A stretch of 64,000 nucleotides of DNA. It comes from Terrirubrum flagellatum. Its GTDB lineage: Bacteria; Pseudomonadota; Alphaproteobacteria; Rhizobiales; Beijerinckiaceae. The stretch is from contig NZ_CP091851.1 of NCBI RefSeq assembly GCF_022059845.1, positions 2,480,001 through 2,544,000 of the forward strand, in the 5' to 3' direction. The notes under the pieces were generated by a model, which searched no databases, was not told the origin of the DNA, and saw nothing but the letters and a program-made list of their open reading frames with translations. Made by a program: the position numbers and the translations under genes. Of this stretch, positions 1-7,906 are shown one piece after another (the first letter of the stretch is position 1; each line of letters begins with the position of its first letter).

Positions 1-279
1 TTCTGTGCGCGACGAAGAACCGTCTCACCGATCCGTCAGAAACTCGCGCTCTTGAATTCAAACACCAATTTCGACGTTCCACGATTTGCTCGGTTTCAGC
101 GACTATCGGTATCAATCGGTCGATTTTTTCTGACGGCCGCCGACCGAGCCGTCCCGGCAGTTCCCCAAAAGACCGTCACGAGGCTGTCTATCACATGAGT
201 CCTTCGCGAGATTTTGCATTGGGCTGCGTAATCGATACAGCGATACACGCGACCAGCGCCATCAGCGACCTACTGCGCG

Positions 280-1176
280 TCAGTCGCGCGATATTGACAG
301 CCCCGCGAGAAGCGGCGCGTAGGCGCGGAGCCTGCGGGATACGAACTCCGTGAAGAGCCGCACGCGCTTCGTCTTACGCGTCTCGCCCGGCGTGAGAAGC
401 CAGAGCGTTGGGTGTGTTTTCAGATCGATACCCGGAACCCTCGCCAGTAGGCGATCGGCGTCTCCGACAAAACACGGCAGTCTGGTCATGCCGATCCCTT
501 GCCGTGCCGCGGCGATCTGCGCGTCGGCGTCCGGCGTCCTGAACGGAATCCCTGTCGCACGAACCTCGCCCTCGTCGGCCCAGTCCGGAGCGCCATGACC
601 GCCGATGACGATGAGCCGGATGGGACCCGGCGCGCCCGCGCGCCACGCGGCTAGTCGATCGCGGGACATATAGACGCCTGAGAACAGCTCCGGACCCTTC
701 AGGCCATGGAGATTGAGCGGCAGGGTCTTGCGATCGGAGACGATGCGGATCGCGACGTCCGCCTCTCGGTTGGTCAGATTTGCCACCTCGCCTGTCGACA
801 CGATCTCCATCTCGATGTCCGGATACGCACCCGCAAAATCGGCGAGATCCGGCATGAGCAGGTGTGTCGCAAGGAACGGAGGCAGTGTCACCCGCAGGAG
901 TCCGCGCACGCCCTGATCGAGCCCGAAGACACGCGTTTCCAGCTGGTGCGACGTCGCTTCCATCTGGTTCGCGAGCTCTAGGACCTCCTCGCCCGCAGGC
1001 GTCAGGCGATAGCCCGCGGGGAGCTTTTCGAACATCTGCGCACCGAGACGTTTCTCAAGCTGAGCGATGCGTCGCAGCACGGTCGCATGGTTCACCCCGA
1101 GGCGCTTGGCGGCGGTGCGCACTGATCCCCCGCGCGCGGTGGCAAGAAAGTAGCGAACGTCATCCCAGTCGATCAT
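280..1176 (-). CDS. LysR-family transcriptional regulator
   Basis: DNA-binding regulator of about 298 residues, the usual LysR length. The N-terminal helix-turn-helix (residues about 1-60) starts MIDWDDVRYFLATARGG and contains the LysR-style GSVRTAAKRLGVNHATVLRRI stretch; the rest fits an effector-binding domain. An upstream in-frame ATG at 1209 would add 11 residues not typical of the family, so I take the ATG at 1176. It is transcribed away from the SDR-led operon at 1390-4682 and is the obvious candidate regulator. The ligand is unknown. Confidence 0.9.
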   Translation of the reverse strand: MIDWDDVRYFLATARGGSVRTAAKRLGVNHATVLRRIAQLEKRLGAQMFEKLPAGYRLTPAGEEVLELANQMEATSHQLETRVFGLDQGVRGLLRVTLPPFLATHLLMPDLADFAGAYPDIEMEIVSTGEVANLTNREADVAIRIVSDRKTLPLNLHGLKGPELFSGVYMSRDRLAAWRAGAPGPIRLIVIGGHGAPDWADEGEVRATGIPFRTPDADAQIAAARQGIGMTRLPCFVGDADRLLARVPGIDLKTHPTLWLLTPGETRKTKRVRLFTEFVSRRLRAYAPLLAGLSISRD

Positions 1177-1294
1177 GGTGCATTCTCGCGCCGCGCAGTG
1201 CGCCTTCAAAGTCCGTTTCTAGCCTGCGGAACCGAAAAGTGCGAGCACAACGGGGCCGTCGGCCATCTTGCCGGTTCGTTTGCGCACCACCGCT

Positions 1295-1310
1295 GTGCGT
1301 GATTTCGCAC
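1295..1310. promoter_or_regulatory. Candidate LysR binding site (inverted repeat)
   Basis: GTGCG-N6-CGCAC is a perfect 5-bp inverted repeat in the divergent LysR/SDR intergenic region, about 80 bp before the SDR start. Its placement suits a LysR-type operator, but the repeat is short and no second copy was found, so the call is an inference from position. Confidence 0.3.
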
Positions 1311-1389
1311 TCATGGAACGATTTAGGCGACCCCATGTGGAAGGGCTCAGGGGACCTCCCCGACCACACACATCGAAGGATAGAAGGCT

Positions 1390-2139
1390 ATGAAAAAGCT
1401 AGAGGGCAAGGTCGCCGTCATCACGGGTGGCAACAGCGGGATTGGCTTGGCAACGGCTAAACGCTTCGTGGATGAAGGTGCGCACGTCGTGATTACTAGC
1501 CGACGAGAGAAAGAGCTGAAAGAAGCCGCAGCCTTGATCGGGAGAAACGTCACTGCGGTCACGGGCGACGTAACGCGCCTGGAGGATTTGGACCGGCTCT
1601 ATGCCGTCGTGAAGGAGAAACATGGTCACATCGACGTGCTCTTCGCGAATGCCGGCTGGGGTGAAGTCGCACCGCTTGTAGCGGCCACCGAAGCGCATTT
1701 CGACAAAACCTTCGACTTAAATGCGAAGGGAACGTTCTTCACAGTGCAGAAGTCCCTTCCCCTCTTCAGAGATGGAGGCTCGATCGTCCTGACCTCTTCA
1801 GTCGCGAACGTGAGGGGGGATGCAGCCTTTACCGCCTACGCCGCTGCCAAGGCAGCCGTGCGCTGCTTCGCTCGCGGCTGGACGATGGAGCTGAAGGATC
1901 GAAAGATTCGAGTGAATTCCATGAGTCCTGGCCCAATCGAAACTCCCGCTTTGGAGAAGGTGGGCCTCACCACTGAGCAGATGGAACAGGCGATCGCTCA
2001 TTTCGCCTCGCAAGTTCCGCTCGGTCGCAGAGGTAAACCTGAGGAAATCGCAGCCGCCGTCTTGTTCCTCGCCTCCGATGAAAGCTCTTACATCACCGGC
2101 GTGGACCTCGCCGTCGATGGAGGCATGGCGCAGGTCTGA
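1390..2139 (+). CDS. SDR-family NAD(P)-dependent oxidoreductase
   Basis: Classical short-chain dehydrogenase of 249 residues. The nucleotide-binding TGGNSGIG lies near residue 13, NAG (residues about 87-89) follows, the catalytic Ser is in VLTSSVANV and the YAAAK catalytic pair follows; the C-terminal ITGVDLAVDGG is typical. The ATG at 1390 has an AGAAGG ribosome site. It is the first gene of a plus-strand operon running to 4682. The mix of an azoreductase and an F420-type oxidoreductase downstream suggests electrophile or quinone handling. The substrate cannot be read from sequence. Confidence 0.92.
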   Translation: MKKLEGKVAVITGGNSGIGLATAKRFVDEGAHVVITSRREKELKEAAALIGRNVTAVTGDVTRLEDLDRLYAVVKEKHGHIDVLFANAGWGEVAPLVAATEAHFDKTFDLNAKGTFFTVQKSLPLFRDGGSIVLTSSVANVRGDAAFTAYAAAKAAVRCFARGWTMELKDRKIRVNSMSPGPIETPALEKVGLTTEQMEQAIAHFASQVPLGRRGKPEEIAAAVLFLASDESSYITGVDLAVDGGMAQV

Positions 2140-2170
2140 CCCGGCATCACGTAAGATCGGAGAGTCTCCC

Positions 2171-2614
2171 GTGAGCACCGAGCAAAACGTCCAGACCGTG
2201 AAGGACTACTTCGCCGCGATCGGCCGCGGTGACAGGGAGGCTCTGCTGGCTCTGGTCGCCAAAGACATCGTGTGGACCATCCCAGGCAAGGACTGGCAGC
2301 TGACCGGAACGCACCGCGGACACGCGGGCCTGGTGAATTTGCTAGAGACCGCGTCCCGGTCACTGGAGACGTCGACGGAACCCCGGGAGTTCGTCGCCCA
2401 GAGAGACCGGGTGCTAGTGGTTGGCTTCGCAAGGGGGAAGGTCAAGGCTACGAACAAGCCGTTCGAGGATGACTGGATCTTCGCCATCACAGTTCGAGAC
2501 GGCAAGCTGACCAGCATCCGGGAGTATGTCGACACCCAGGCCTTGGCGCGGGCCTCCGAGGCGGACCCGACGCCCTCGCCCAGCGACTCTGGAGCCGCAC
2601 AACGAGCCTCGTGA
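2171..2614 (+). CDS. SnoaL-like / NTF2-fold protein
   Basis: Small NTF2-fold protein of about 147 residues. I start it at the GTG at 2171 (VSTEQNVQTVKDYFAAIGRGD), which follows GGAG at a workable distance and gives the usual SnoaL beginning; an ATG at 2078 lies inside the previous gene. Conserved features are VKDYFAAI at the start, DIVWTIPG and the closing REYVDTQAL. The last 25 residues are low-complexity and probably disordered. SnoaL-like proteins are small isomerases/hydrolases or ligand binders, and the precise role here is unknown. It sits 31 bp after the SDR. Confidence 0.8.
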   Translation: MSTEQNVQTVKDYFAAIGRGDREALLALVAKDIVWTIPGKDWQLTGTHRGHAGLVNLLETASRSLETSTEPREFVAQRDRVLVVGFARGKVKATNKPFEDDWIFAITVRDGKLTSIREYVDTQALARASEADPTPSPSDSGAAQRAS

Positions 2615-2699
2615 GGCTTGCCAATGCGCCGAACGAGCCGTGGGACACCGTCTCGCGCGCCGCGCGCTCGTCGAACGCCCAACCGTAACGGAGATCCCG

Positions 2700-3332
2700 A
2701 TGTACGATCAAGCCAAGCAATGCGAGTTGATCCGGTTCGCACGCGTCGATGCAGGCTCCACCGTCATCGACGTTTACCCGGGCGCCGGCGATTGGACCCG
2801 TATCTTCTCTGAGGTCGTGGGACCCGAAGGTCGGGTCTACAGCTTCGTGCCGGCCGAAGTCGCCCATTTCAAGAACGATCCGGTCGGCCTCATGCGGACG
2901 CTCGCGAAGGAGCCGGGCAGGGAGAACGTCGACGCCGTCTCGGCGAACCTCGTCGCGCTGACGGAGGTCACGCGGCCAGCGGATGTCCTGTGGCTGCACC
3001 TGTTCTATCACGATCTCCACACCGCGCTGATCAAGGACAGCGGCGCGACGGCGGACGCCTTCAATCGAGCCGTCTACGAACGGCTGAAGCCCGGCGGGTG
3101 CTATGTCATCGTAGACCACGCCGCTGCCGTCGGGGCAGGCACGAGCGAAGCGCAGTCGCTGCATCGGATCGATCCTGAATCCGTCCGCAAGGAGGTGGAG
3201 GCGGCCGGCTTCGTGCTGGACGCGGAAAGCATGATGCTCGCGAACAAGGACGATCCGCACTCGGTCAAGGTGTTCGATCCCTCAATCAAGGGCGAGACCG
3301 ATCGCTTCGCCTATCGGTTTGTGAGGCATTAA
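2700..3332 (+). CDS. SAM-dependent methyltransferase (COG4798-like)
   Basis: About 210 residues from the ATG at 2700. The SAM-binding motif I is seen as VIDVYPGAGDWTRIF near residue 20, followed by GPEGRVYSFVPAE, and a late ERLKPGGCYVIVDHAA strand. These features match the predicted class I methyltransferases of COG4798; many relatives carry signal peptides but this one does not. It lies between the SnoaL-like gene and the azoreductase and is probably cotranscribed with them. The acceptor substrate is unknown. Confidence 0.8.
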   Translation: MYDQAKQCELIRFARVDAGSTVIDVYPGAGDWTRIFSEVVGPEGRVYSFVPAEVAHFKNDPVGLMRTLAKEPGRENVDAVSANLVALTEVTRPADVLWLHLFYHDLHTALIKDSGATADAFNRAVYERLKPGGCYVIVDHAAAVGAGTSEAQSLHRIDPESVRKEVEAAGFVLDAESMMLANKDDPHSVKVFDPSIKGETDRFAYRFVRH

Positions 3333-3393
3333 CAGTGAACCGTACGAGCGCATGCGGCGGTCCTCCGGTCCGAGCGCATATGACAGGAGTTGC

Positions 3394-3998
3394 ATGATGC
3401 CAGCCCTTCTCGCTATCGGCGTAAGCCCTCGATACGAACATTCGACGTCTCGTAAACTCACGTCGCTTTTCGTTGAGAAGTGGCGGGCAGCACATCCGGG
3501 TGGACAAGTCGTTGAGCGGGATTTGGTGAAAACCCATCTGCCGTTCGTCGATCTCCCGTGGATCGGGGGGCGTTCACACCTCCGGATCAGCATTCGCTGG
3601 AGAGCGCCGCGGCCATCAAGATTTCCGACGACCTTGTCGCCGAGTTGCGGGCCGCTGATCGCATCGTCATCGGCACCCCGATGTACAATTTCTCCATCCC
3701 GGCTGTGCTGAAGGCCTACATCGACCATATTGTTCGAGTCGGTGTGACCGTCGTCGATAATGTTGGGCAGCTGACAGGCAAGAAGGCCACGATCATCTTG
3801 GCCAGCGGCGGCGACTTCAGCCCCGGTTCGCCGTTTGAAGGCTACAACCAAGCCAGTGGCTATCTGCGCCAAGTGCTGGGGTTCATCGGGATCACGGACC
3901 TGGACATCATCCTCGCCGGACGTGTGCGGGCCGGCTTGGCGGGCGAGACGGCGGTGGAAGAGTTCGGCGGCAAGGTCGGCCAGGCTGCCGCAGCTTAG
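3394..3998 (+). pseudogene. azoR: FMN-dependent NADH-azoreductase, frameshifted
   Basis: AzoR-family flavodoxin-fold quinone/azo reductase split by one frameshift. The first part (ATG at 3394 or 3397, AGGAG upstream) reads MMPALLAIGVSPRYEHSTSR to PWIGG. The second part continues in another frame from GAFTPPDQHS to the C terminus and includes the GTPMYNFSIPAVLKAYID flavin/substrate region. The break sits in a run of six G at 3565-3570; a seventh G would restore PWIGGAFTPP exactly. It is therefore either a recent inactivation or a homopolymer base-calling error. The rest of the protein looks intact. Confidence 0.85.
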
Positions 3999-4022
3999 AC
4001 GTCGCCTGCAACGGAGCCTTCG

Positions 4023-4682
4023 ATGAAGATCGGATTTATCGGCGCTGGTCGCATGGCCACAACCATCGGCCGGCATCTCGTCAACGCAGGCCACGAAATC
4101 GTCGTTTCCAGTTCGCGGGAACTGGAGGCGCTGGCTGGCTTCGTCGCGGACCTCGGTCCTGCCGCGAGCGCCGGCTCGAAACAGCAGGCGGCGGACAGCG
4201 AGATCGTGATCCTCGCCACCAACTGGGTGGATGCGCCCGGTGCGCTGGAGGGGATTGATTGGCGCGGACGCATATTGGTCGACGGGACCAACGCCCATAT
4301 GGACGCAAAGCCCGACATCAGCGCCGAAGCCTTGGCGAGGTCAATCACTGCCCTGCAGGGAAGGACGTCGAGCGAGATCGTCGCTGGCATGGCTCCTGGT
4401 GCGCGGCTGGTGAAGTCGATCAGCAACATGCCAATGGCCTGGATCCAGGATTTTTCGCCGCAGAAGCCCAGGGCCGTCCTCTTCGTGTCAGGAGACGACG
4501 CGGAAGCCAAAGGGCTTGTGGTCGATGTCATCAATTCGACCGGGTTGGTGGCGCTCGATCTCGGCTCCCTCGCGGCCGGTGGCGCGATGCAGCAGCTCGG
4601 CGGTCCGCTGTCGGGACTGGAACTGCACTTCGTCCGCCGGATCTCGCGCCCGGCCTCGTCGGAGCAACGGCGCCAAACTTGA
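4023..4682 (+). CDS. NADP oxidoreductase, F420-dependent type
   Basis: Rossmann-fold protein of 219 residues starting MKIGFIGAGRMATTIGRHL, the dinucleotide-binding signature of the F420-dependent NADP reductase family (PF03807). VILATNWVD and ILVDGTN follow. Relatives without F420 act as NADP-dependent ferric or quinone-type reductases, so F420 use should not be assumed. GGAG precedes the ATG. It is 24 bp after the azoreductase pseudogene and is the last gene of the LysR-linked operon. Confidence 0.8.
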   Translation: MKIGFIGAGRMATTIGRHLVNAGHEIVVSSSRELEALAGFVADLGPAASAGSKQQAADSEIVILATNWVDAPGALEGIDWRGRILVDGTNAHMDAKPDISAEALARSITALQGRTSSEIVAGMAPGARLVKSISNMPMAWIQDFSPQKPRAVLFVSGDDAEAKGLVVDVINSTGLVALDLGSLAAGGAMQQLGGPLSGLELHFVRRISRPASSEQRRQT

Positions 4683-5032
4683 TCAATCCACTCCTGGTTG
4701 TCGTGTTGTTCGAACACTCAAGAATCAGATCCGATGATTTGAGTTCGATCACAAGGCGAGGGTCTCGACACTGATCGAGATATCGCGCTCGAGAACCGAA
4801 GTCGGGCACACAGATGCCCAAAGGTCAACGAAGCAAGCGTCATGCATAATCTGGCCGTTCCGGAATCTATCAAGGATTGTCGAAGACGATCGATTGAGCC
4901 CGTCTCGCAGACCTATCCCAAACTATCCCGGACCCACGCTTTTCTACGACCCGTCACTCCACTCAATTGTCCGCAGCACAGCTAACACGTTGAAATTGCT
5001 CATGCAAAAATTCTCGCCCTCAAAGATTACCG
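4683..5032. other. Gene-free stretch at operon end
   Basis: No convincing coding region, RNA or terminator was seen. The right part (from 4959) belongs to the 327-bp block duplicated around IS66 copy 2. This is the boundary between the LysR-linked operon and the mobile zone. Confidence 0.5.
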
Positions 5033-5285
5033 TCAGCTGTACCGTCTCGAAGAGCTCGCTATTGATTTCATTGGCAAATTCCGGCGTTTCCGAGAAACGC
5101 TCTCTTCGCCATCTATCGATAGCATCGGACGTTTTGATCCCGCATCGAGACTGAGATGAGCATCAGTCATATGCGACCTTCCCAATGGCCTGGGCAAGCC
5201 AGGTTGGCAGCTGCGGTGCGACCGTCACGACCTCGCTGAACTCGATCGACGAGAGCGTGCGCTTCAATGTTCTCAAGGCAGTATC
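4959..5285. repeat. 327-bp duplicated abiE block (uninterrupted copy)
   Basis: This block recurs as 20389-20591 plus 23744-23875, where IS66 copy 2 has split it. By eye the copies are identical over their whole length. The 8-bp target AGATGAGC is present once here (5154-5161) and twice around the element, so this copy represents the unoccupied target site. Confidence 0.93.
5033..5170 (-). pseudogene. Toxin-gene stub after AbiEi antitoxin
   Basis: A 45-codon reading frame starts MTDAHLSLDAGSKRPMLS and overlaps the end of the AbiEi-type antitoxin by 8 bp, the arrangement expected for an abiEi-abiEii pair. The start resembles AbiEii-type nucleotidyltransferase toxins as I remember them, but the frame then loses recognisable sequence and stops. 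I read it as a remnant of the toxin gene. With such a short match it could instead be an unrelated overlapping frame. Confidence 0.35.
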
Positions 5286-5756
5286 CGCACTCTCCGGTCC
5301 CAGCCAGGCCAACGCCCGGATCGCGGCGCCAGCAGGTCGGTCCGCAAAGACGAGTTGCCAGCGTGGGGCGTGTCGAAGCTCAACAACCTGCCTGCCGAAA
5401 CTCATGGTCCGCGAACGCCCCGAGGTAAGATAGACCGACCGGACTGACACCTGCGTCGAGAGGCCGAAATTATTGGCTGCGGCAGCGCCGCTCGGGACGA
5501 TGACCTCGCCCCGCTGCCTGGCAAACGCTTGGACTGCCTGCTCGACCGAGGGCGCCCTTGCACCGTATCGACCGATGACGGGATGAACATAGACACCGCG
5601 CCCCAATCGGATCAGCCGGCCACGCTCGGCGAGACGCGACAGCGCCTGATCCACCGCTGCGCGATTACCGAGATGGAGTAACCCCTTGGCGGACACGGCG
5701 GCGCCTTCGGGCAACCCTCCAGCATGTGCCATTATCTGTTCGGCTAGTTTCTGCAT
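5163..5756 (-). CDS. AbiEi-type antitoxin / DUF6088 protein
   Basis: Protein of 197 residues with an N-terminal winged helix (AVSAKGLLHLGNRAAVDQAL, then LAERGRLIRLGRGVYVHP) and a C-terminal domain ending near TWLAQAIGKVAYD. This is the pattern of DUF6088/AbiEi antitoxins of type IV toxin-antitoxin systems, which bind DNA and repress their own operon. A full AbiEii toxin partner is absent; only a 45-codon stub overlaps the 3' end. The last 40 codons are duplicated at 23753-23875. It is divergent from the AlpA-like gene. Confidence 0.75.
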   Translation of the reverse strand: MQKLAEQIMAHAGGLPEGAAVSAKGLLHLGNRAAVDQALSRLAERGRLIRLGRGVYVHPVIGRYGARAPSVEQAVQAFARQRGEVIVPSGAAAANNFGLSTQVSVRSVYLTSGRSRTMSFGRQVVELRHAPRWQLVFADRPAGAAIRALAWLGPESADTALRTLKRTLSSIEFSEVVTVAPQLPTWLAQAIGKVAYD

Positions 5757-5936
5757 TGTGCTTCTTCTGTCAGAAATCTATGTCGTTTTCTGACATTTCT
5801 CAATAGCCGATATGCTGCCTTGGCGATTGGCGTTGAACGCCATCCCGCCAGCTGCGATCTCGTGTTTCCAGCCAGAGCTCGACGATCAATGTCGGGGGCA
5901 CTTGCGCTGTCATCTCAACCTAAAATGGAGATGACC

Positions 5937-6293
5937 ATGCCCAAAACTCCCGATCGCCTTCATATCCTGATGGCGCCATATGAAGACGGCAAACCTGCCG
6001 AACTACCGGAGCATGCCGGTCCGCCCACCGTTCTGACCGGGCTGACCCGGACAATCCGCCGACACGAATTGCGCATGGTCGTCCCGCTTGCGGATTCGAC
6101 CATCTATGACATGGAAGTCAGAGGCGAATTCCCGCGCCGCTTCTATCTCACGCCGCGAAGCGTGGTGTGGGACCTCGGCGAGGTCGAGGCTTGGCTAAGA
6201 CAGCGTCGGACGGACAGTGATGCTGGCCGCGTCAGAAAGGCGCCCTCACCTGACGTCCGCCTGCGCAGGAAGCGCCCGGTGAGAGAGTATTGA
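5937..6293 (+). CDS. AlpA-family phage/island regulator
   Basis: About 118 residues. The core (LTRTIRRHELRMVVPLADST, IYDMEVRGEFPRRFYLTPR, VVWDLGEVEAWLRQR) is the MerR-like helix-turn-helix of AlpA proteins, which control excision or integrase genes of phages and genomic islands. I start at the ATG at 5937 because GGAG (5927-5930) stands 6 bp upstream; ATGs at 5925 and 5931 are in frame. A strong terminator hairpin follows. No integrase is near, so this may be what is left of an integrative element. Confidence 0.8.
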   Translation: MPKTPDRLHILMAPYEDGKPAELPEHAGPPTVLTGLTRTIRRHELRMVVPLADSTIYDMEVRGEFPRRFYLTPRSVVWDLGEVEAWLRQRRTDSDAGRVRKAPSPDVRLRRKRPVREY

Positions 6294-6310
6294 GCCCATC
6301 GGATAGATAG

Positions 6311-6340
6311 AGCCATCGCGCCGAATGGCGCGATGGCTTT
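6311..6340 (+). terminator. Rho-independent terminator after AlpA gene
   Basis: AGCCATCGCGCC and GGCGCGATGGCT form a perfect 12-bp stem with a GAAT loop, followed by a short T run. It lies 17 bp after the stop codon of the AlpA-like gene. Confidence 0.75.
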
Positions 6341-7197
6341 CCAACAGCGATAGCCGCTGATCTCTCGCCAGTCATGAGCGAGGTCCAGCTGGAATTTTTA
6401 ATCCGATGCGCTACATGACTATTTACATGGTCGTTGCCGACGAGCGTCCTGATCACTGGCGGCTCGTGCGGTTGTGAAATTTTGCACGAGAACCAAAGGC
6501 GATTGAGCTGCGGCCACCGCTGGACGCCCGTGTATCGTTGATGGCGACCAGCTTTCAGGCAAACTTCTTATAGTGGCCGGAAGCGGTCATCCAATCATAC
6601 GCGTTGACCGTCTGTTCAGCGCCAATAGCTGACGTAGACTCATCGCACCGGAAGCAGACGTCCAGGAAACAGAAAGCGCATCCCGTTCAGATTCCAGGGT
6701 AGAGCGAACTAGAATTTCACGAGATCGCCGACGAGACGGCCATCGCTCTTCGTTTCAAATGGAACAATGAGCAACGTTCGCCCGGTATATAGTCTCGCAA
6801 CGGCGTTGAGCGAGCAAAAGCGCCTATGCTTTTATTGCGATTTGATCCTTACGAAGCTTCGCCATTCAGTCTCTTTGATGGCGCCTCTAAAGTCGGTTTT
6901 GTTTCGCACGAGCGGGTCGGAAATCGCACGCGGTCCGCCATTTGGGGCTTGGTTTGGAGCTCTGGGCCGACACGCGGCGTTGCCCCTGACCTCGCCTCCG
7001 CCTGGACACAGGCGGCGAACGCCTGGGAGGATTGGAAGGAATGGATGCTCGGCGCAGACGACGCCATCGGAGGGTTGCGGCTCGCGGCCCACTGCGAAAG
7101 AAATAGCGCGCTGCGATATCGCGCAGAGATTGTCGGAACGATTATCCTTTCGCCCCCTGATATCAGCTGGCGCTTGGACGATCCAATCATCGGATTT
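6341..7197. other. Degenerate stretch before IS630/IS66 remnants
   Basis: No gene is recognised. A plus-strand frame at 6826-7196 contains a protein-like stretch (SAWTQAANAWEDWKEWM) that could be a piece of a lost gene, but it has no family match I know and runs on into the IS sequences. Confidence 0.4.
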
Positions 7198-7255
7198 TCG
7201 AAACGTGCTGACACCCTACCTGCGCGACAACTGGCTCTCGAACCGCGTCTTCAAA
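7198..7255 (+). pseudogene. IS630-like transposase fragment, left part
   Basis: The plus-strand frame reads TPYLRDNWLSNRVFK, which resembles the region near the C terminus of IS630-family transposases. It stops exactly where IS66 copy 1 is inserted and resumes at 10415. The N-terminal catalytic part is not seen upstream. Confidence 0.5.
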
Positions 7256-7309
7256 GTATTCATCCGACTAAGACCGCGGCTGTTTGAGTCCTTTGGTGAG
7301 GGCGGTGGT

Positions 7310-7906
7310 TTAACTGACCTTGGTGCGCTTGATCGCTGTTTTACGTGACCACCTTTTAGCGAGCGCTTCGAGCGCGGCGGCATGAACTGCGACATTGATG
7401 TCGTTGGGATCGAATGGCGCGCCGAGCCATTCAACGGATTCAGTATGGCGCTCATGTTTCGGATCAGCGATCGCCTCCACGAGCTCGCCATATCCCCAGG
7501 GTCCGCCGACGTCTTCGGGCGGACAACGACCTTTGGCGTCGATGAGGCGCGGATAGAGAACGCCCGGCATGGCGTCGACGATCCGCTCAATTTTGATCGT
7601 GTGCTCCCACCCGTCGCCGAAGTCATAGAGATATCGCAAGGTCTTCACGCCGACATCTTCGAGCACGTCGATGAGCTTAATCTTGCGCGCATCGAGCGGG
7701 CCGTCGCCCCAACTTGGATCGGGAATGCCCCAGCCGACATCGCCGGCGCGGATTTCATAGAGATGGCTGTTGGTCCAACCCATGGCGTCCTGCAATGCAA
7801 GATGCAGCCGGTCGAGACGGATTGTCACTGGAACTTCAAGGCGACGCAGAACCTGCGGCTCAACGTCGTCGAGCGTCACCTTGAGGTGGGCGATGGCGTC
7901 AGTCAT
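7310..7906 (-). CDS. pRiA4b ORF-3-like passenger protein (IS66 copy 1)
   Basis: A 198-residue protein with an N-terminal LKVTLDDVEPQVLRRLEVP, a central YEIRAGDVGWGIPDP and the YLYDFGDGWEHTIKIE signature of the plasmid pRiA4b ORF-3 family (PF07929). Biochemical function is unknown. Its ATG overlaps the tnpC stop by 4 bp, so it is translationally coupled to the transposase genes. It lies inside the terminal repeats and moves with the element. An identical copy is in the other IS66. Confidence 0.85.
   Translation of the reverse strand: MTDAIAHLKVTLDDVEPQVLRRLEVPVTIRLDRLHLALQDAMGWTNSHLYEIRAGDVGWGIPDPSWGDGPLDARKIKLIDVLEDVGVKTLRYLYDFGDGWEHTIKIERIVDAMPGVLYPRLIDAKGRCPPEDVGGPWGYGELVEAIADPKHERHTESVEWLGAPFDPNDINVAVHAAALEALAKRWSRKTAIKRTKVS

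Noticed and set aside
2487-3260. Long minus-strand open frame opposite the methyltransferase
   Set aside because: It is a GC-driven shadow of the plus-strand genes with Arg/Asp-rich, non-domain-like sequence. The same applies to 3282-4298, 8915-9661, 10172-10531, 15863-16477 and 30777-31589.
4023-4682. Firm assignment as F420-dependent enzyme
   Set aside because: The family name covers many F420-independent reductases and no F420 biosynthesis gene is in the window.
6826-7287. A 153-codon plus-strand gene before IS66 copy 1
   Set aside because: It runs across the target repeat into the element and has no recognisable family, so at most it contains a fragment of a lost gene.
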